From Stigmatella erecta (GTDB taxonomy: Bacteria; Myxococcota; Myxococcia; Myxococcales; Myxococcaceae), in contig NZ_FOIJ01000021.1 of assembly GCF_900111745.1 (NCBI RefSeq), positions 1 through 64,000 of the forward strand: DNA of 64,000 bases, given 5' to 3'. The position numbers and the translations under genes are program-made. Numbering within the stretch: position 1 is the first letter of the stretch; each line of letters begins with the position of its first letter. The notes under the pieces were generated by a model. The model was not told the origin of the DNA. It ran no database searches and saw only the letters and a list, made by a program, of their open reading frames with translations. Shown piece after piece: positions 1 through 7,671 of this stretch.

Positions 1-69
1 ACCGAGGAGTCCGCCGAAGCGTTCGTCTACACGGGGATGATTCGACTGATGCTGCGCCGCCTCGCCTGA
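1..69 (+). CDS. 3' end of IS5-family transposase (partial)
   Basis: The window opens inside a reading frame that ends at the TGA at 67-69. Its last residues (AFVYTGMIRLMLRRLA) match the typical C-terminus of IS5/IS427-group DDE transposases, which end in a (M/I)RLMLRRLA-like helix. Only about 22 codons are visible, so the catalytic residues lie outside the window. The stop codon is followed 10 bases later by a terminal inverted repeat at 79-89, as expected for the right end of such an element. The group assignment rests on this short tail alone. Confidence 0.65.
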   Translation, partial: TEESAEAFVYTGMIRLMLRRLA

Positions 70-78
70 TTGCCTCGG

Positions 79-93
79 CTCAACACCCTCTAA
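79..93. repeat. Right terminal inverted repeat of IS5-type element plus CTAA target site
   Basis: CTCAACACCCT at 79-89 is followed by CTAA at 90-93. CTAA fits the YTAR target consensus of IS5-family elements. The reverse complement, AGGGTGTTGAG, occurs at 586-596 immediately after another CTAA (582-585). The same 11-base end next to the same tetranucleotide at both places supports reading these as IS termini. Confidence 0.6.
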
Positions 94-430
94 GCGCGGC
101 GAGATTTGGTTGGTAGACTTCTCTCCGTCACAGGGGGCAGAAATACAGAAGAAGCGGCCGGCGCTGGTGGTTAGCGTCAGCAGTGTTGGCCGTCTTCCTC
201 TCCGGATTGCCGTCCCGATTACCGACTGGAAGCCAAACTACGCGAGTCTCGCGTGGTTCGTCGAACTTCAGCCTGACAAGACCAACGGTCTCTCAAAGCC
301 ATCTGGTGCCGATGCGTTCCAAGTGAAGTCTGTAGCTCTGGGGCGGTTCACGTCGAGGATGGGCGTTGTCACCGCCGCTCAGCTTGAGGATGTGGCGGCC
401 GCTATCGCAGTGTGTGTCGGGGCACCGTGA
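92..430 (+). pseudogene. MazF/PemK-type endoribonuclease toxin, 5' end lost at IS junction
   Basis: The reading frame from 92 encodes KRGEIWLVDFSPSQGAEIQ followed by KKRPALVVS, the N-terminal signature of the MazF/PemK mRNA-interferase fold, and continues to a TGA after residue GAP. MazF toxins cut mRNA and are held inactive by a small antitoxin. The family normally starts two to five residues before KRGEIW. Here that position is occupied by the IS end (79-93), and no ATG or GTG exists in frame back to a stop at 47-49. The first possible start is TTG at 110, inside the conserved strand, so translation from it would remove KRGEIW. No antitoxin gene is visible upstream because the IS occupies that place. 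I call it a decapitated toxin remnant, although weak TTG initiation at 110 (106 aa) cannot be excluded. Confidence 0.7.
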
Positions 431-460
431 TGTACCTAATGTTCTTTGTCTATGTGCTCT

Positions 461-504
461 TGTAGGAACTGCTCTTAAAGGGTGTTTGTAGGAACTGCTC
501 TTAA
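461..504. repeat. Two copies of an 18-bp direct repeat
   Basis: TGTAGGAACTGCTCTTAA occurs at 461-478 and again at 487-504, a period of 26 bases. The intervening AAAGGGTGTT resembles the IS terminus at 586. The second copy runs directly into the palindromic element at 501-585. This looks like successive insertion and partial loss of IS-related ends. Confidence 0.6.
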
Positions 505-585
505 GAGTTCCTAACAAAAGTTCCTTCCGAGGGTGGCTTCTCCTCGGGAGAAGGCCCCAGTCCTTACTTTTGTTAGGAGCTCTAA
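501..585. mobile_element. MITE-like palindromic element (about 85 bp)
   Basis: An imperfect inverted repeat pairs 501-521 (core CCTAACAAAAGT) with 566-585 (core ACTTTTGTTAGG), enclosing about 45 bases without a gene. The element is bounded by TTAA on the left and CTAA on the right, both fitting the YTAR insertion consensus of IS5-type elements. No transposase is encoded, so it would have to be moved in trans. The stretch 431-747 holds no gene apart from these repeats. Confidence 0.5.
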
Positions 586-596
586 AGGGTGTTGAG
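582..596. repeat. Solo IS5-type terminus beside CTAA
   Basis: CTAA (582-585) followed by AGGGTGTTGAG (586-596) is the exact inverted counterpart of the IS right end at 79-93. No transposase follows it, so it is either a deletion remnant or an end shared with a lost element. Confidence 0.45.
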
Positions 597-747
597 AGGG
601 AACGACCAAGCAGGGCCCCCCCCCCTCATCCTGCGTCTGGTCGCAGGTTCCAGTCCCTCACGGCTCCCCCATAGAGGGGCATAGAAGCGAGAGGGGAACA
701 ATGCGCCCCTGGTTCTGTCTCCAGAATGTCTCCAAGGCTGGAGGGGA

Positions 748-1271
748 ATGAGCGCGCAAGGCGCGGGCCCCAGCTACACCTATACCGTGGAGCAGCCGCG
801 CACGGGCATCTACCTTGAGAAGATTCTCGACCATGTGACCCGCATCTACTCCATGGCTGCCGAGACCCCTCCTGTGGCGGGTCCGACAACCGGATGTACT
901 TCTCGGCGGATGACACCCTCATGTTCGCGCTGCGCAACCTGGACTCCGCCCCCTTGGGCTGGCGCAACAGTGGAGACCTCGCGGGGCCGCACGCACCGTT
1001 CACCCAGAGCCGGGAGACCTTCGCGGGCAAGCCCCGGGGCCAGACGCACCAGTTCGCCTGGGATTCCGAGGCCGTGTGGGTCCAGAAGTCCGGCATGGCG
1101 ACGGCCGTGTATGATCCGCACCTGGTCGAGCTCGACCTGGACTACAACTGGATCCACGACTCCAACCCGGAATGCTTCTACGAAGGCGAGTACGGGCGGA
1201 ACCGCTACGCGAACTTCTGGAGCAGCCAGGGCTACCCCGCGGATCTGTCCTATCAGCCCGTGTGCCCGTAG
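748..1271 (+). pseudogene. Unrecognised protein, frameshifted
   Basis: Translation can start at ATG 748 behind a GGAGGGG ribosome binding site. It reads plausible protein (TYTVEQPRTGIYLEKILD and onward) to about 870. The frame then becomes low-complexity Arg/Ser/Thr, while another frame picks up sensible sequence (CGGSDNRMYFSADD onward) that runs to the TAG at 1269-1271. Joined, the two halves would make a protein of about 174 residues rich in Trp, Tyr and Asp, without a signal peptide or recognisable motif. Codon usage in both halves is normal for the window. I do not recognise the family. A one-base error in the sequence would give the same picture as a true mutation. The bases between 597 and 747 contain no other gene that I can support. 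Confidence 0.45.
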
Positions 1272-1280
1272 GGCTTCCCC

Positions 1281-2675
1281 TTACCGCAGGGCCACCGTCC
1301 CCGCGCGCCACTCCGCGGAACTCCAGCGCTGGAAGGTACCCGAGTCCTGGGGCCGCCCGGCACTGGCCACCGGCATCAGCGTGTCGCGCTTGAGCACCTG
1401 GAAGGAGGACTGCACCTTGCCCTCCACCTGCGCCTCGCGCGCCACCAGCAGCCGCGTGCCGTCCGGCGTGAAGCCCGCCAGCTCCACGTAGCCCAGCCCC
1501 GGCTCCGTGGCCGCCGGTGACAGCGTGTCCAGCCGCCACTCCGCCCCCTCCTGGTGGAACACCCACAGCTCCGTCCACCCCTCCAGCATCTGCACCGCCA
1601 CCGTGACGGCCGACCCATCCGAGGCCCTCCGGAGCGAGCCCGGCCACACCACGCCGTAGGTGCAGCGCTCGGCGAGCGGCGTCTCCCCCTCGCCCAGGCG
1701 CAGGCACGTCTCGCCCAGCCCCCGGGGGCTCAGCTCCAGCACCGGCCCCGCGCCTGTGCCCTCCGGCACCCGCTCCGAGGCCCACCGCGAGGCCCCCACC
1801 CGCACCGCCGCCACCGAATAGGCGGAGCGGTCCTCCTCCGCCAGCTCCGACTTCAGCACGCGCGCCAGGGACGCCACGGCGCGCTCACTGGCCTGGGCGC
1901 TCGCCTCCGCCTCGCCGCGCCGCGCCCGGTGGTAGGCCAGCGCCGCGAACACCTCGGCCCGCCGCAGGTGCAGCCGGTTCGCCTGCCACGCGGGCAGCTC
2001 CGCGGTGTCCACCTGCTCCAGCACCTCGCCCCGCCACACGTCGATGGCCTGGCGCTGCACCGGCCCCAGCGCCGGGTCCACGCACTCCGGCCGCGTCAGC
2101 GCGAGCGCCGCCCGGAGCCTCGCCTCCGGGCTTCCCCCCAGCGCCAGCACCCGGCGGAACGCCTCCCCGTCGTAGCAGATGCGCGTGCGCCCCTCCGCCT
2201 CCAGGCTCACCAGCTTCACCCCGTACGCCCCCGCCACCTCCAGGTGCGCCGCCAGCGTCTCGTCGGTGCTCTTGCGCACCGAGGCCCTCCGGGCCAGCCG
2301 CTCCGCCAGCGTCCCCAGCGCGTCGAACAGCTCGGGCCCCACCTCGTTCGCGGGCGCCGCGCGCAACAGCGCCGCCGCGTAGCCGATGCCCAGCGCCTCC
2401 GCGCCCGGCGTGTCCTTGTGGAACTCCAGCACCGCCCGGAGCGCCGACACGCTCTGCGCATCCAGCGGGTAGACGCGGACCTGGTGCGCGCGCACGTAGC
2501 CGGGGCGCTCGCGGCGGTGGTCGTACACCTGGAGGTAGCCCTGGCGCTCCCCCCGGACTTCCAGCCACTCCCCCTGCCAGAGGGTGGCCTGGCGGGTGGC
2601 CGTCTCCTGGGGCGCCGCGCGCAGGGAGACCGGATCCTGTACCACGATGGCGATGGTGAGCAGCGTGGCGAGCAT
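1281..2675 (-). CDS. Secreted or membrane-anchored protein with SH3-like N-terminal region
   Basis: This 464-residue protein starts with a hydrophobic N-terminus (MLATLLTIAIVVQ), probably a signal peptide or anchor. A short beta-rich region around residues 30-70 (WLEVRGERQGYLQVY, then RPGYVRAHQVRVYP) resembles bacterial SH3 domains that bind cell-wall peptides. The middle is Ala/Glu-rich and helical, like a TPR scaffold. The last 130 residues contain WD/TolB-like strands (GYVELAGFTPDGTRLLVARE). The ATG lies 3 bases after the stop codon of the SPFH gene, so the two are translationally linked. The function is unknown, and it may be the periplasmic partner of the SPFH protein. Confidence 0.75.
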   Translation of the reverse strand: MLATLLTIAIVVQDPVSLRAAPQETATRQATLWQGEWLEVRGERQGYLQVYDHRRERPGYVRAHQVRVYPLDAQSVSALRAVLEFHKDTPGAEALGIGYAAALLRAAPANEVGPELFDALGTLAERLARRASVRKSTDETLAAHLEVAGAYGVKLVSLEAEGRTRICYDGEAFRRVLALGGSPEARLRAALALTRPECVDPALGPVQRQAIDVWRGEVLEQVDTAELPAWQANRLHLRRAEVFAALAYHRARRGEAEASAQASERAVASLARVLKSELAEEDRSAYSVAAVRVGASRWASERVPEGTGAGPVLELSPRGLGETCLRLGEGETPLAERCTYGVVWPGSLRRASDGSAVTVAVQMLEGWTELWVFHQEGAEWRLDTLSPAATEPGLGYVELAGFTPDGTRLLVAREAQVEGKVQSSFQVLKRDTLMPVASAGRPQDSGTFQRWSSAEWRAGTVALR

Positions 2676-2678
2676 GGC

Positions 2679-4007
2679 CTATTCCTCCTCGTAGCCGGAC
2701 GTCTCGGGGGAGGCCTCGGGGACCTGGGAGTACGCGGGGGCCGGAGGGGCCGGGGGGGCCTGCTGCGCGTACCGCGACTCCTGCGGCTGCCCGAGCAGCC
2801 CGCCTGCGATGAAGCCCCCGGCCTGGGGCGGCGCGATGATGACCTGGATCTTGTCGGACAGCTTGTCGGCCAGGGTCTTCTGGATGAGCAGGGGGTTGCG
2901 GCTGATGAGGTCCGCGTCCCGGGCGAGCTGCTCGGAGGCCGCCTTGCCCGTCACCTCCACGCGGTAGGCATCCGACTCGGCGAGCTTGCGGCGGGCATCC
3001 GCCTCGCCCGCGGCCTCGATGCGGCGCGCGTCCGCCTCGGCGCTCGCCTGGGTGAGCCGGCTCACCTTGGAGGCCTCCGCCTCCAGCCGCCGCTGCTCGA
3101 TCTCCTTCTCCTTGAAGGGCAGCACGTGGCGCATCGCCTCCGCCTTGGCCTTGGCGGCGATGATCTCCTCGTTGCCCGCCGCCTCCGCGCTCTTCTCGCG
3201 GCGCACCTTCTCCGCCTCCGCGTCCAGCTCGGACTCCTTCACCTGCTTGGACTTGAGCTCCAGCGTGTAGCGCATCTTCTCCGCGCGCAGCTCCTCCGCC
3301 AGCAGCGCCTCCACCCCGGTCCGGTACTGCTGCGGCAGGTCCACGTTGCCCAGGGTGATGGAGCGCAGCACCACGCCGTCCTCCTTCAGCAGGGGGGCAA
3401 TCTCCGCGGTGAGGTCCTTCTGAATCTGCGCCCGGTGCGTGGCGAAGATTTCGCGGACCGTGTGCTGGGCGAAGTGCCGGCGCAGCACGCCATCCACCAC
3501 GGGCTCGACGATTTCACGGCCCACGTCTCCCGGCAGCCGCTGGGCCAGCTCGGGGATGCGCGCCGGGTCCAGCGAATAGCGCAACGTGACCTCGATGCCG
3601 ATGGAGAGCCCCTCCGCCGCCTGGAAGGGCGCGGGGCCATCGGCGCTCAGGCTCCGCTCGGTCCGGTACACCTGGTCCTTCAAGCTATAGAGGTAGAGGC
3701 GGTGCACGTGGGGAAGCCTGACGACCCACCCCTCGCGCACCTCCGAGGTGCCCCCCGTGAGCAGGTTCACCCGGATGCCCACCTGGGCGGGCTCAATCAT
3801 CTGCACCGGCGGGTGGGCCACCAGCGTGCTCCCCACGGCCACCAGCCCCCCGGCCGTCACCAGCCCCGCCGTGAGCCACCGGCCCTGCCGCGTCGTCACC
3901 AGCCAGCGCAGACAGGCCACCACCGCGGCCACCAGCGCCACCACCGACGCCGTCACCGCGGCGCCTCCCTGCTTCACCACATCCTTCAGCTTCTCTTGGA
4001 ATTTCAT
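2679..4007 (-). CDS. SPFH/band-7 (prohibitin/flotillin-like) membrane protein
   Basis: This 442-residue protein scaffolds membrane microdomains or regulates membrane proteases in related families. Two hydrophobic segments (about residues 17-35 and 45-65) precede a band-7 domain (about 70-250, with PVQMIEPAQVGIRVN and ITLGNVDLPQQYRTGVEALLAEE). A long charged coiled coil (about 240-380) with repeated EA(A/E)KxR and ADARR stretches follows, then a Gly/Pro/Gln-rich tail ending in EEE. I chose the ATG at 4005-4007 because GGGAGGG lies five bases upstream and the hydrophobic segment follows at once; the longer open frame upstream is only high-GC read-through. The gene leads a two-gene operon and is divergent from the pseudokinase-vWA-PurA-like genes across a 184-bp gap. 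Confidence 0.9.
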   Translation of the reverse strand: MKFQEKLKDVVKQGGAAVTASVVALVAAVVACLRWLVTTRQGRWLTAGLVTAGGLVAVGSTLVAHPPVQMIEPAQVGIRVNLLTGGTSEVREGWVVRLPHVHRLYLYSLKDQVYRTERSLSADGPAPFQAAEGLSIGIEVTLRYSLDPARIPELAQRLPGDVGREIVEPVVDGVLRRHFAQHTVREIFATHRAQIQKDLTAEIAPLLKEDGVVLRSITLGNVDLPQQYRTGVEALLAEELRAEKMRYTLELKSKQVKESELDAEAEKVRREKSAEAAGNEEIIAAKAKAEAMRHVLPFKEKEIEQRRLEAEASKVSRLTQASAEADARRIEAAGEADARRKLAESDAYRVEVTGKAASEQLARDADLISRNPLLIQKTLADKLSDKIQVIIAPPQAGGFIAGGLLGQPQESRYAQQAPPAPPAPAYSQVPEASPETSGYEEE

Positions 4008-4191
4008 GAGTGCCCTCCCTGCCCAGGAGGCATTGCAGGAAGAGGGCCCACGCCTGGGACAGGCCGCGCCCCTAGGGGAGGCCCCTTCGCCCGTGGGTCC
4101 ACGGACGCAGGGTGCGGCTGCCTGCCCCCACGGGACACGCATGGATGCGTCCCGCCGTCCACGGCGCCGGGCTATGCTCGCGCGCACCCGC

Positions 4192-5211
4192 ATGAACTAT
4201 GAGCTGCTGAAGTGTCCGGGCTGTGGCGCGAACTTCCCGCCCCCCGCCTATCTCTGGGGCTCGCTCACGTGCGCGTACTGCGGCGCCACGGCCGTGGCCG
4301 CCACCGGGGGCTGGCCCCTCGCGCCGCCGCCCCCGCCCGAGACGCCCTACGCCCCGCACCTGCCCCGCGCCACCGTGGCGGGCGTCCGCTACGCCGTGCT
4401 CGGGCGGCTGGGCCGGGGGGACAGCAGCGACGTGTTCCTCGTCCGCCGGGACTCCCGGCTCAGCGAGCTGGGGGTGCTCAAGGTGGTGCGGGCCCCGGAG
4501 GATGCGCCTCTCATCGCGCGAGAATTCGAGATCCTCCACGAGCTGCTGGGCAGCAAGGCCCAGGGCGCCGAGCACTTCCGGAGGCTCCTGCCCCAGCCCG
4601 TGGCCCAGGGGCCGGTGAAGGACCCCGAGGGCACCCCGCGCGCGGCGGCCGTGTACCGCTGGCGGAGCGGCTTCCAGCACACCTTCTCCGCGGTGCTCGA
4701 GGCGTACCCCGCGGGCGTGGACCCCCGCGCGGCCGTGTGGATGTGGAAACGCGTGCTGGAGCTGCTCACGTTCGTCCATGCCAGCGGGTATGTGCACGGG
4801 GCCGTGCTCCCCCCGCACCTGCTCGTCCACCCGAGGGACCATGGCGTGGTGCTGGTGGGCTGGCCGTGCGCGGTGCGCTTCGCCTCGCGCCAGCCCCTGC
4901 CCGCCTGGAGCCAGCGCCACCGGGCCTTCTACCCCCCGGAGGTCTGGGACGGCGCGCCCCCCACCCCCGCCACGGACCTGGCCATGAGCGCGCGCTCGCT
5001 CGTGGCCGTGCTCGGCGGGGACCCGGAGACCGGGAACGTGCCCACGGCCGTGCCACCGCCGCTGGCGGACCTGTTGAAGCACCAGGTGAACCCAGGCCAC
5101 CGCAAGGCCCTGGACGATGCGTGGACATTGAAAGAACAGCTCGATGCCGCCGCGAAGGAGGCCTTCGGGCCCCCGCGGTACACCCCCTTCACCCTGCCCG
5201 GGTGGCGCTGA
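4192..5211 (+). CDS. Zinc-ribbon protein with protein-kinase-like (pseudokinase) domain
   Basis: The 339-residue product opens with a zinc ribbon (C8-P-G-C11 and C27-A-Y-C30). A kinase-fold region follows, with a glycine-rich loop (LGRLGRGDSSDVFLV) and the beta-3 lysine in LKVVRAPE. The catalytic loop reads GYVHGAVLPPHLLV, so the HRD aspartate is replaced (H202-G-A). The DFG position reads V222-G-W. It should therefore bind but not transfer phosphate, and probably acts as a scaffold or nucleotide sensor. The gene is followed after 24 bp by a vWA gene and then the PurA-like gene. ATG 4174 is an alternative start six codons upstream. Neither start has a strong Shine-Dalgarno sequence. Confidence 0.75.
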   Translation: MNYELLKCPGCGANFPPPAYLWGSLTCAYCGATAVAATGGWPLAPPPPPETPYAPHLPRATVAGVRYAVLGRLGRGDSSDVFLVRRDSRLSELGVLKVVRAPEDAPLIAREFEILHELLGSKAQGAEHFRRLLPQPVAQGPVKDPEGTPRAAAVYRWRSGFQHTFSAVLEAYPAGVDPRAAVWMWKRVLELLTFVHASGYVHGAVLPPHLLVHPRDHGVVLVGWPCAVRFASRQPLPAWSQRHRAFYPPEVWDGAPPTPATDLAMSARSLVAVLGGDPETGNVPTAVPPPLADLLKHQVNPGHRKALDDAWTLKEQLDAAAKEAFGPPRYTPFTLPGWR

Positions 5212-5235
5212 GCCCTGGCGCCAAGGAGAGACACG

Positions 5236-6213
5236 ATGGGACAAGGAAGCTACAGCTACGAGGCACACGAGGCGATGACCCGGGCCCGGTCGGACCAGCC
5301 CGTGCAGGAGGTGTTCACCCAGGTCCACTGCCACCCGCTGATGGACCCGCGCGGGGTGAAGGTGCGCGAGAGCCGGGACAGCGCCGCGCACCCGCGCTCG
5401 CTGGGCATCGTGTTCGCGCTGGATGTCACTGGCTCCATGGGCGCCATCCCGGAGCTGCTGGCGCGCCAGTACCTGCCCACCTTCATGAAGACGCTCTTGG
5501 ACTCGGGGGTGCAGGACCCGCAGGTGCTCTTCATGGCCGTGGGGGATGCGGTGCATGACCGGGCCCCCTTGCAGGTGGGCCAGTTCGAGTCCTCCGAGCG
5601 CCAGATGGACCAGTGGCTCACGTGGACGTACCTGGAGGGGGGCGGCGGGGAGTTCGGCATCGAGTCCTACGAGCTGGGCATGTACTTCGCCGCCCGCCAC
5701 ATGCAGATGGACTGCTGGGCCAAGCGCAAGCACCGGGGCTACTTCTTCATGACCGGGGATGAGCGGCCCTACCCGTACGTGTCCCGGAAGCAGGTGGGCG
5801 AGCTCATCGGCGCGCCGCTGGAGAAGGACCTGCCCATCGCCCAGGTGGTGGACGAGCTGCAGCGCACCTTCGAGCCGTTCTTCCTGGTGCCGGACCTGGA
5901 CCGGCTGCGCCACTGCGAGCGCGAGTGGCGGGAGCTGCTCGGCGACCGGGTCATCAGCATGGAGAACCCGGTGGACACCGTGGCCGTGGCCGCGGGGCTG
6001 GTGGGGCTGTGCGAGGGCGTCTTCCCGGACCTGGACGCGCTGGCGCGCCGGCTGGAGCAGGAGAAGATGCCCCGGAACCGGCTGGGCGCGGTGGTGCGCT
6101 CGCTCACCCCGTTCGCGGCGGTGCTGGAGCGGGATGGCACGCCCCGGCCCCGCTTCGACGGGGGCGCGGACCTGCCCACGGGGGATGCTTCCTCCGGCTA
6201 CCGCCGCCGCTGA
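5236..6213 (+). CDS. von Willebrand factor A domain protein, copy 1
   Basis: This cytosolic 325-residue protein carries a vWA metal-ion-dependent adhesion site: D63-V-T-G-S-M-G at the end of the first strand, and a TGDE motif later (FFMTGDERPYP). AAGGAG lies upstream of the ATG. A paralogue at 34880-35785 shares the N-terminal signature SYSYEAH, the QVGQFESSE and QMDQWLT blocks and the overall length. The N-terminal 50 residues before the vWA core are conserved in both copies and do not match any domain I know. The gene sits between a pseudokinase and a PurA-like enzyme with short gaps (24 and 9 bp), so all three are probably co-expressed. A role in protein-complex assembly is an inference. 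Confidence 0.85.
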   Translation: MGQGSYSYEAHEAMTRARSDQPVQEVFTQVHCHPLMDPRGVKVRESRDSAAHPRSLGIVFALDVTGSMGAIPELLARQYLPTFMKTLLDSGVQDPQVLFMAVGDAVHDRAPLQVGQFESSERQMDQWLTWTYLEGGGGEFGIESYELGMYFAARHMQMDCWAKRKHRGYFFMTGDERPYPYVSRKQVGELIGAPLEKDLPIAQVVDELQRTFEPFFLVPDLDRLRHCEREWRELLGDRVISMENPVDTVAVAAGLVGLCEGVFPDLDALARRLEQEKMPRNRLGAVVRSLTPFAAVLERDGTPRPRFDGGADLPTGDASSGYRRR

Positions 6214-6222
6214 GGAGGGCCC

Positions 6223-7611
6223 ATGTCCGCGCGCCGGGAGGCCCATATCGTGGTGGACCTCGGCTTCGGGGACTCCGGGAAGGGGACCCTCACCGAGTGG
6301 CTGGTGCGGCAACACGGGGCGCGCCTGGTGGTCCGCTTCAATGGAGGCGCGCAGGCGGGCCACAACGTCGTCACCGAGGATGGGCGGCACCACACCTTCT
6401 CGCAGTTCGGCGCCGGGAGCTTCGTGCCCGGCGTGTGGACGCACCTGGCGCGCCCTACGGTATTCCATCCGCTCGCGATGCTCGTGGAGGCGCGCTACCT
6501 GGCGCGGCAGGGCGTCACGGACGTGCTCGGCCGCACGACGGTGAGCGAGGGGGCGCGGGTCATCACCCCGTTTCACCAGGCCGCAGGACGGCTTCGCGAG
6601 CTAGCGCGGGGACCGGGGCGGCACGGCACGTGTGGGGTGGGCGTGGGGGAGACGGTGCGGGATGCCCTCACCCACCCGGAGGAGACGATTCACGCGGAGG
6701 ACCTGCGCCACCCGGAGCAACTCGTGCGCAAGGCCCGGCGTGCCCAGGAGCGGCTCCGCGCGGAGCTGTCCGAGGTGCGGCGCGCTGCGAGTGCCTTCTC
6801 ACAAGCCGAGCCGGAACTCCGCTTGATGGATGACCTCGACGTCCCCTCGCGCTGGGCCGACGCCGTGACGGCGCTCCAACCGGAAGAGCGCGTGGTGGAG
6901 GACGCCTGGCTGGGCAACCGCCTCCAAGAGGGCACCACCGTGTTCGAGGGGGCGCAAGGCGTACTCCTCGATGAGAACTGGGGATTCCATCCGCACACCA
7001 CGTGGAGCACCTGCACCTTCGACAACGCGCTCATGCTGCTGAAAGAGCACGGCTTCGATGGGGGCGTACACCGGCTTGGCGTGCTGCGCTCCTATATGAC
7101 GCGGCATGGAGAGGGCCCGCTGCCCACCGAGAACGCGGCCCTCGCGTCCGCCCTGCCCGAGCCGCACAATGGCGCTGAGGGATGGCAGGGTTCCTTCCGG
7201 GTGGGAAGCTTCGACGCGGTGTTGGCGCGCTACGCCTTGGCGGCCTGCGGGGGCGTGGATACGCTGGCGGTAACACACCTGGACCGGCTGTCCGAACACT
7301 GGCAGGTGTGTACGGCCTACCGCGCACCTTTGGACTGTGACGGCGGCCAGTACATTCGGGAGCCACTGGATTCCACGCGGGTGACAGCCCTGTGTTTGGG
7401 TAGGCGCGGAGATCTCCATTCCCAGGAGAGACTCACGCACGCACTGCTCCAGTGTGAACCGTGGCTCGAAACGCTCGAACTAGGGAAGCAGGCCGAAGCA
7501 CGCGGAGAGCGGTTCGTGTCCTGGCTCGAAGCCACATGCGAAGTGCCCGTGAGCGTCACGTCTCACGGCCCCGCCGCCCGTAATAAATGCCTCAGGGACT
7601 GGCGGCGCTGA
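6223..7611 (+). CDS. Divergent adenylosuccinate synthetase (PurA/PurZ-like) homologue
   Basis: The 462-residue product keeps the PurA framework. It has a phosphate-binding loop GFGDSGKGT (D17 matches the catalytic Asp of PurA, with Ser replacing Glu in GDEGKGK), GGAQAGHNVV with the catalytic His (H47), FEGAQGVLLDENWG, GEGPLPTE, and a THLD motif in place of the TKLD guanine-binding motif. The aspartate-binding loop TTTGRxRR of PurA reads GWQGSFRVG here, so the second substrate may not be L-aspartate. PurA joins IMP and Asp using GTP, and phage PurZ acts on dGMP. This protein seems a third, uncharacterised branch. It is the last gene of the pseudokinase-vWA cassette, with a good ribosome binding site (GAGGAGGGCCC). 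Its 3' half has visibly lower GC than the vWA gene. Confidence 0.8.
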   Translation: MSARREAHIVVDLGFGDSGKGTLTEWLVRQHGARLVVRFNGGAQAGHNVVTEDGRHHTFSQFGAGSFVPGVWTHLARPTVFHPLAMLVEARYLARQGVTDVLGRTTVSEGARVITPFHQAAGRLRELARGPGRHGTCGVGVGETVRDALTHPEETIHAEDLRHPEQLVRKARRAQERLRAELSEVRRAASAFSQAEPELRLMDDLDVPSRWADAVTALQPEERVVEDAWLGNRLQEGTTVFEGAQGVLLDENWGFHPHTTWSTCTFDNALMLLKEHGFDGGVHRLGVLRSYMTRHGEGPLPTENAALASALPEPHNGAEGWQGSFRVGSFDAVLARYALAACGGVDTLAVTHLDRLSEHWQVCTAYRAPLDCDGGQYIREPLDSTRVTALCLGRRGDLHSQERLTHALLQCEPWLETLELGKQAEARGERFVSWLEATCEVPVSVTSHGPAARNKCLRDWRR

Positions 7612-7620
7612 CCATTCCCA

Positions 7621-7647
7621 GAGGTGCGGAGCAGTCCTCCACACCTC
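7621..7647. terminator. Hairpin between convergent genes
   Basis: GAGGTG (7621-7626) pairs with CACCTC (7642-7647), and inside it GGAG pairs with CTCC. It lies 10 bp after the PurA-like stop and 24 bp before the RCC1 gene stop on the other strand, so it could terminate both. No T-run follows, so intrinsic termination would be weak. Confidence 0.45.
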
Positions 7648-7671
7648 CATACGGACAACATCGAGTGTCAC

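Noticed and set aside
635-671. tRNA 3'-end-like sequence (GGTTCCAGTCC followed by CTCCCCCA)
   Set aside because: Two of five T-stem pairs fail, the spacing to CCA is off by one, and no 5' half or anticodon arm exists. It could be a decayed attachment-site remnant but is not supportable.
5759-6544. Trp/Ser/Arg-rich plus-strand frame over the vWA and PurA-like genes
   Set aside because: Composition is that of an out-of-frame shadow, and the true genes have good ribosome binding sites and motifs.
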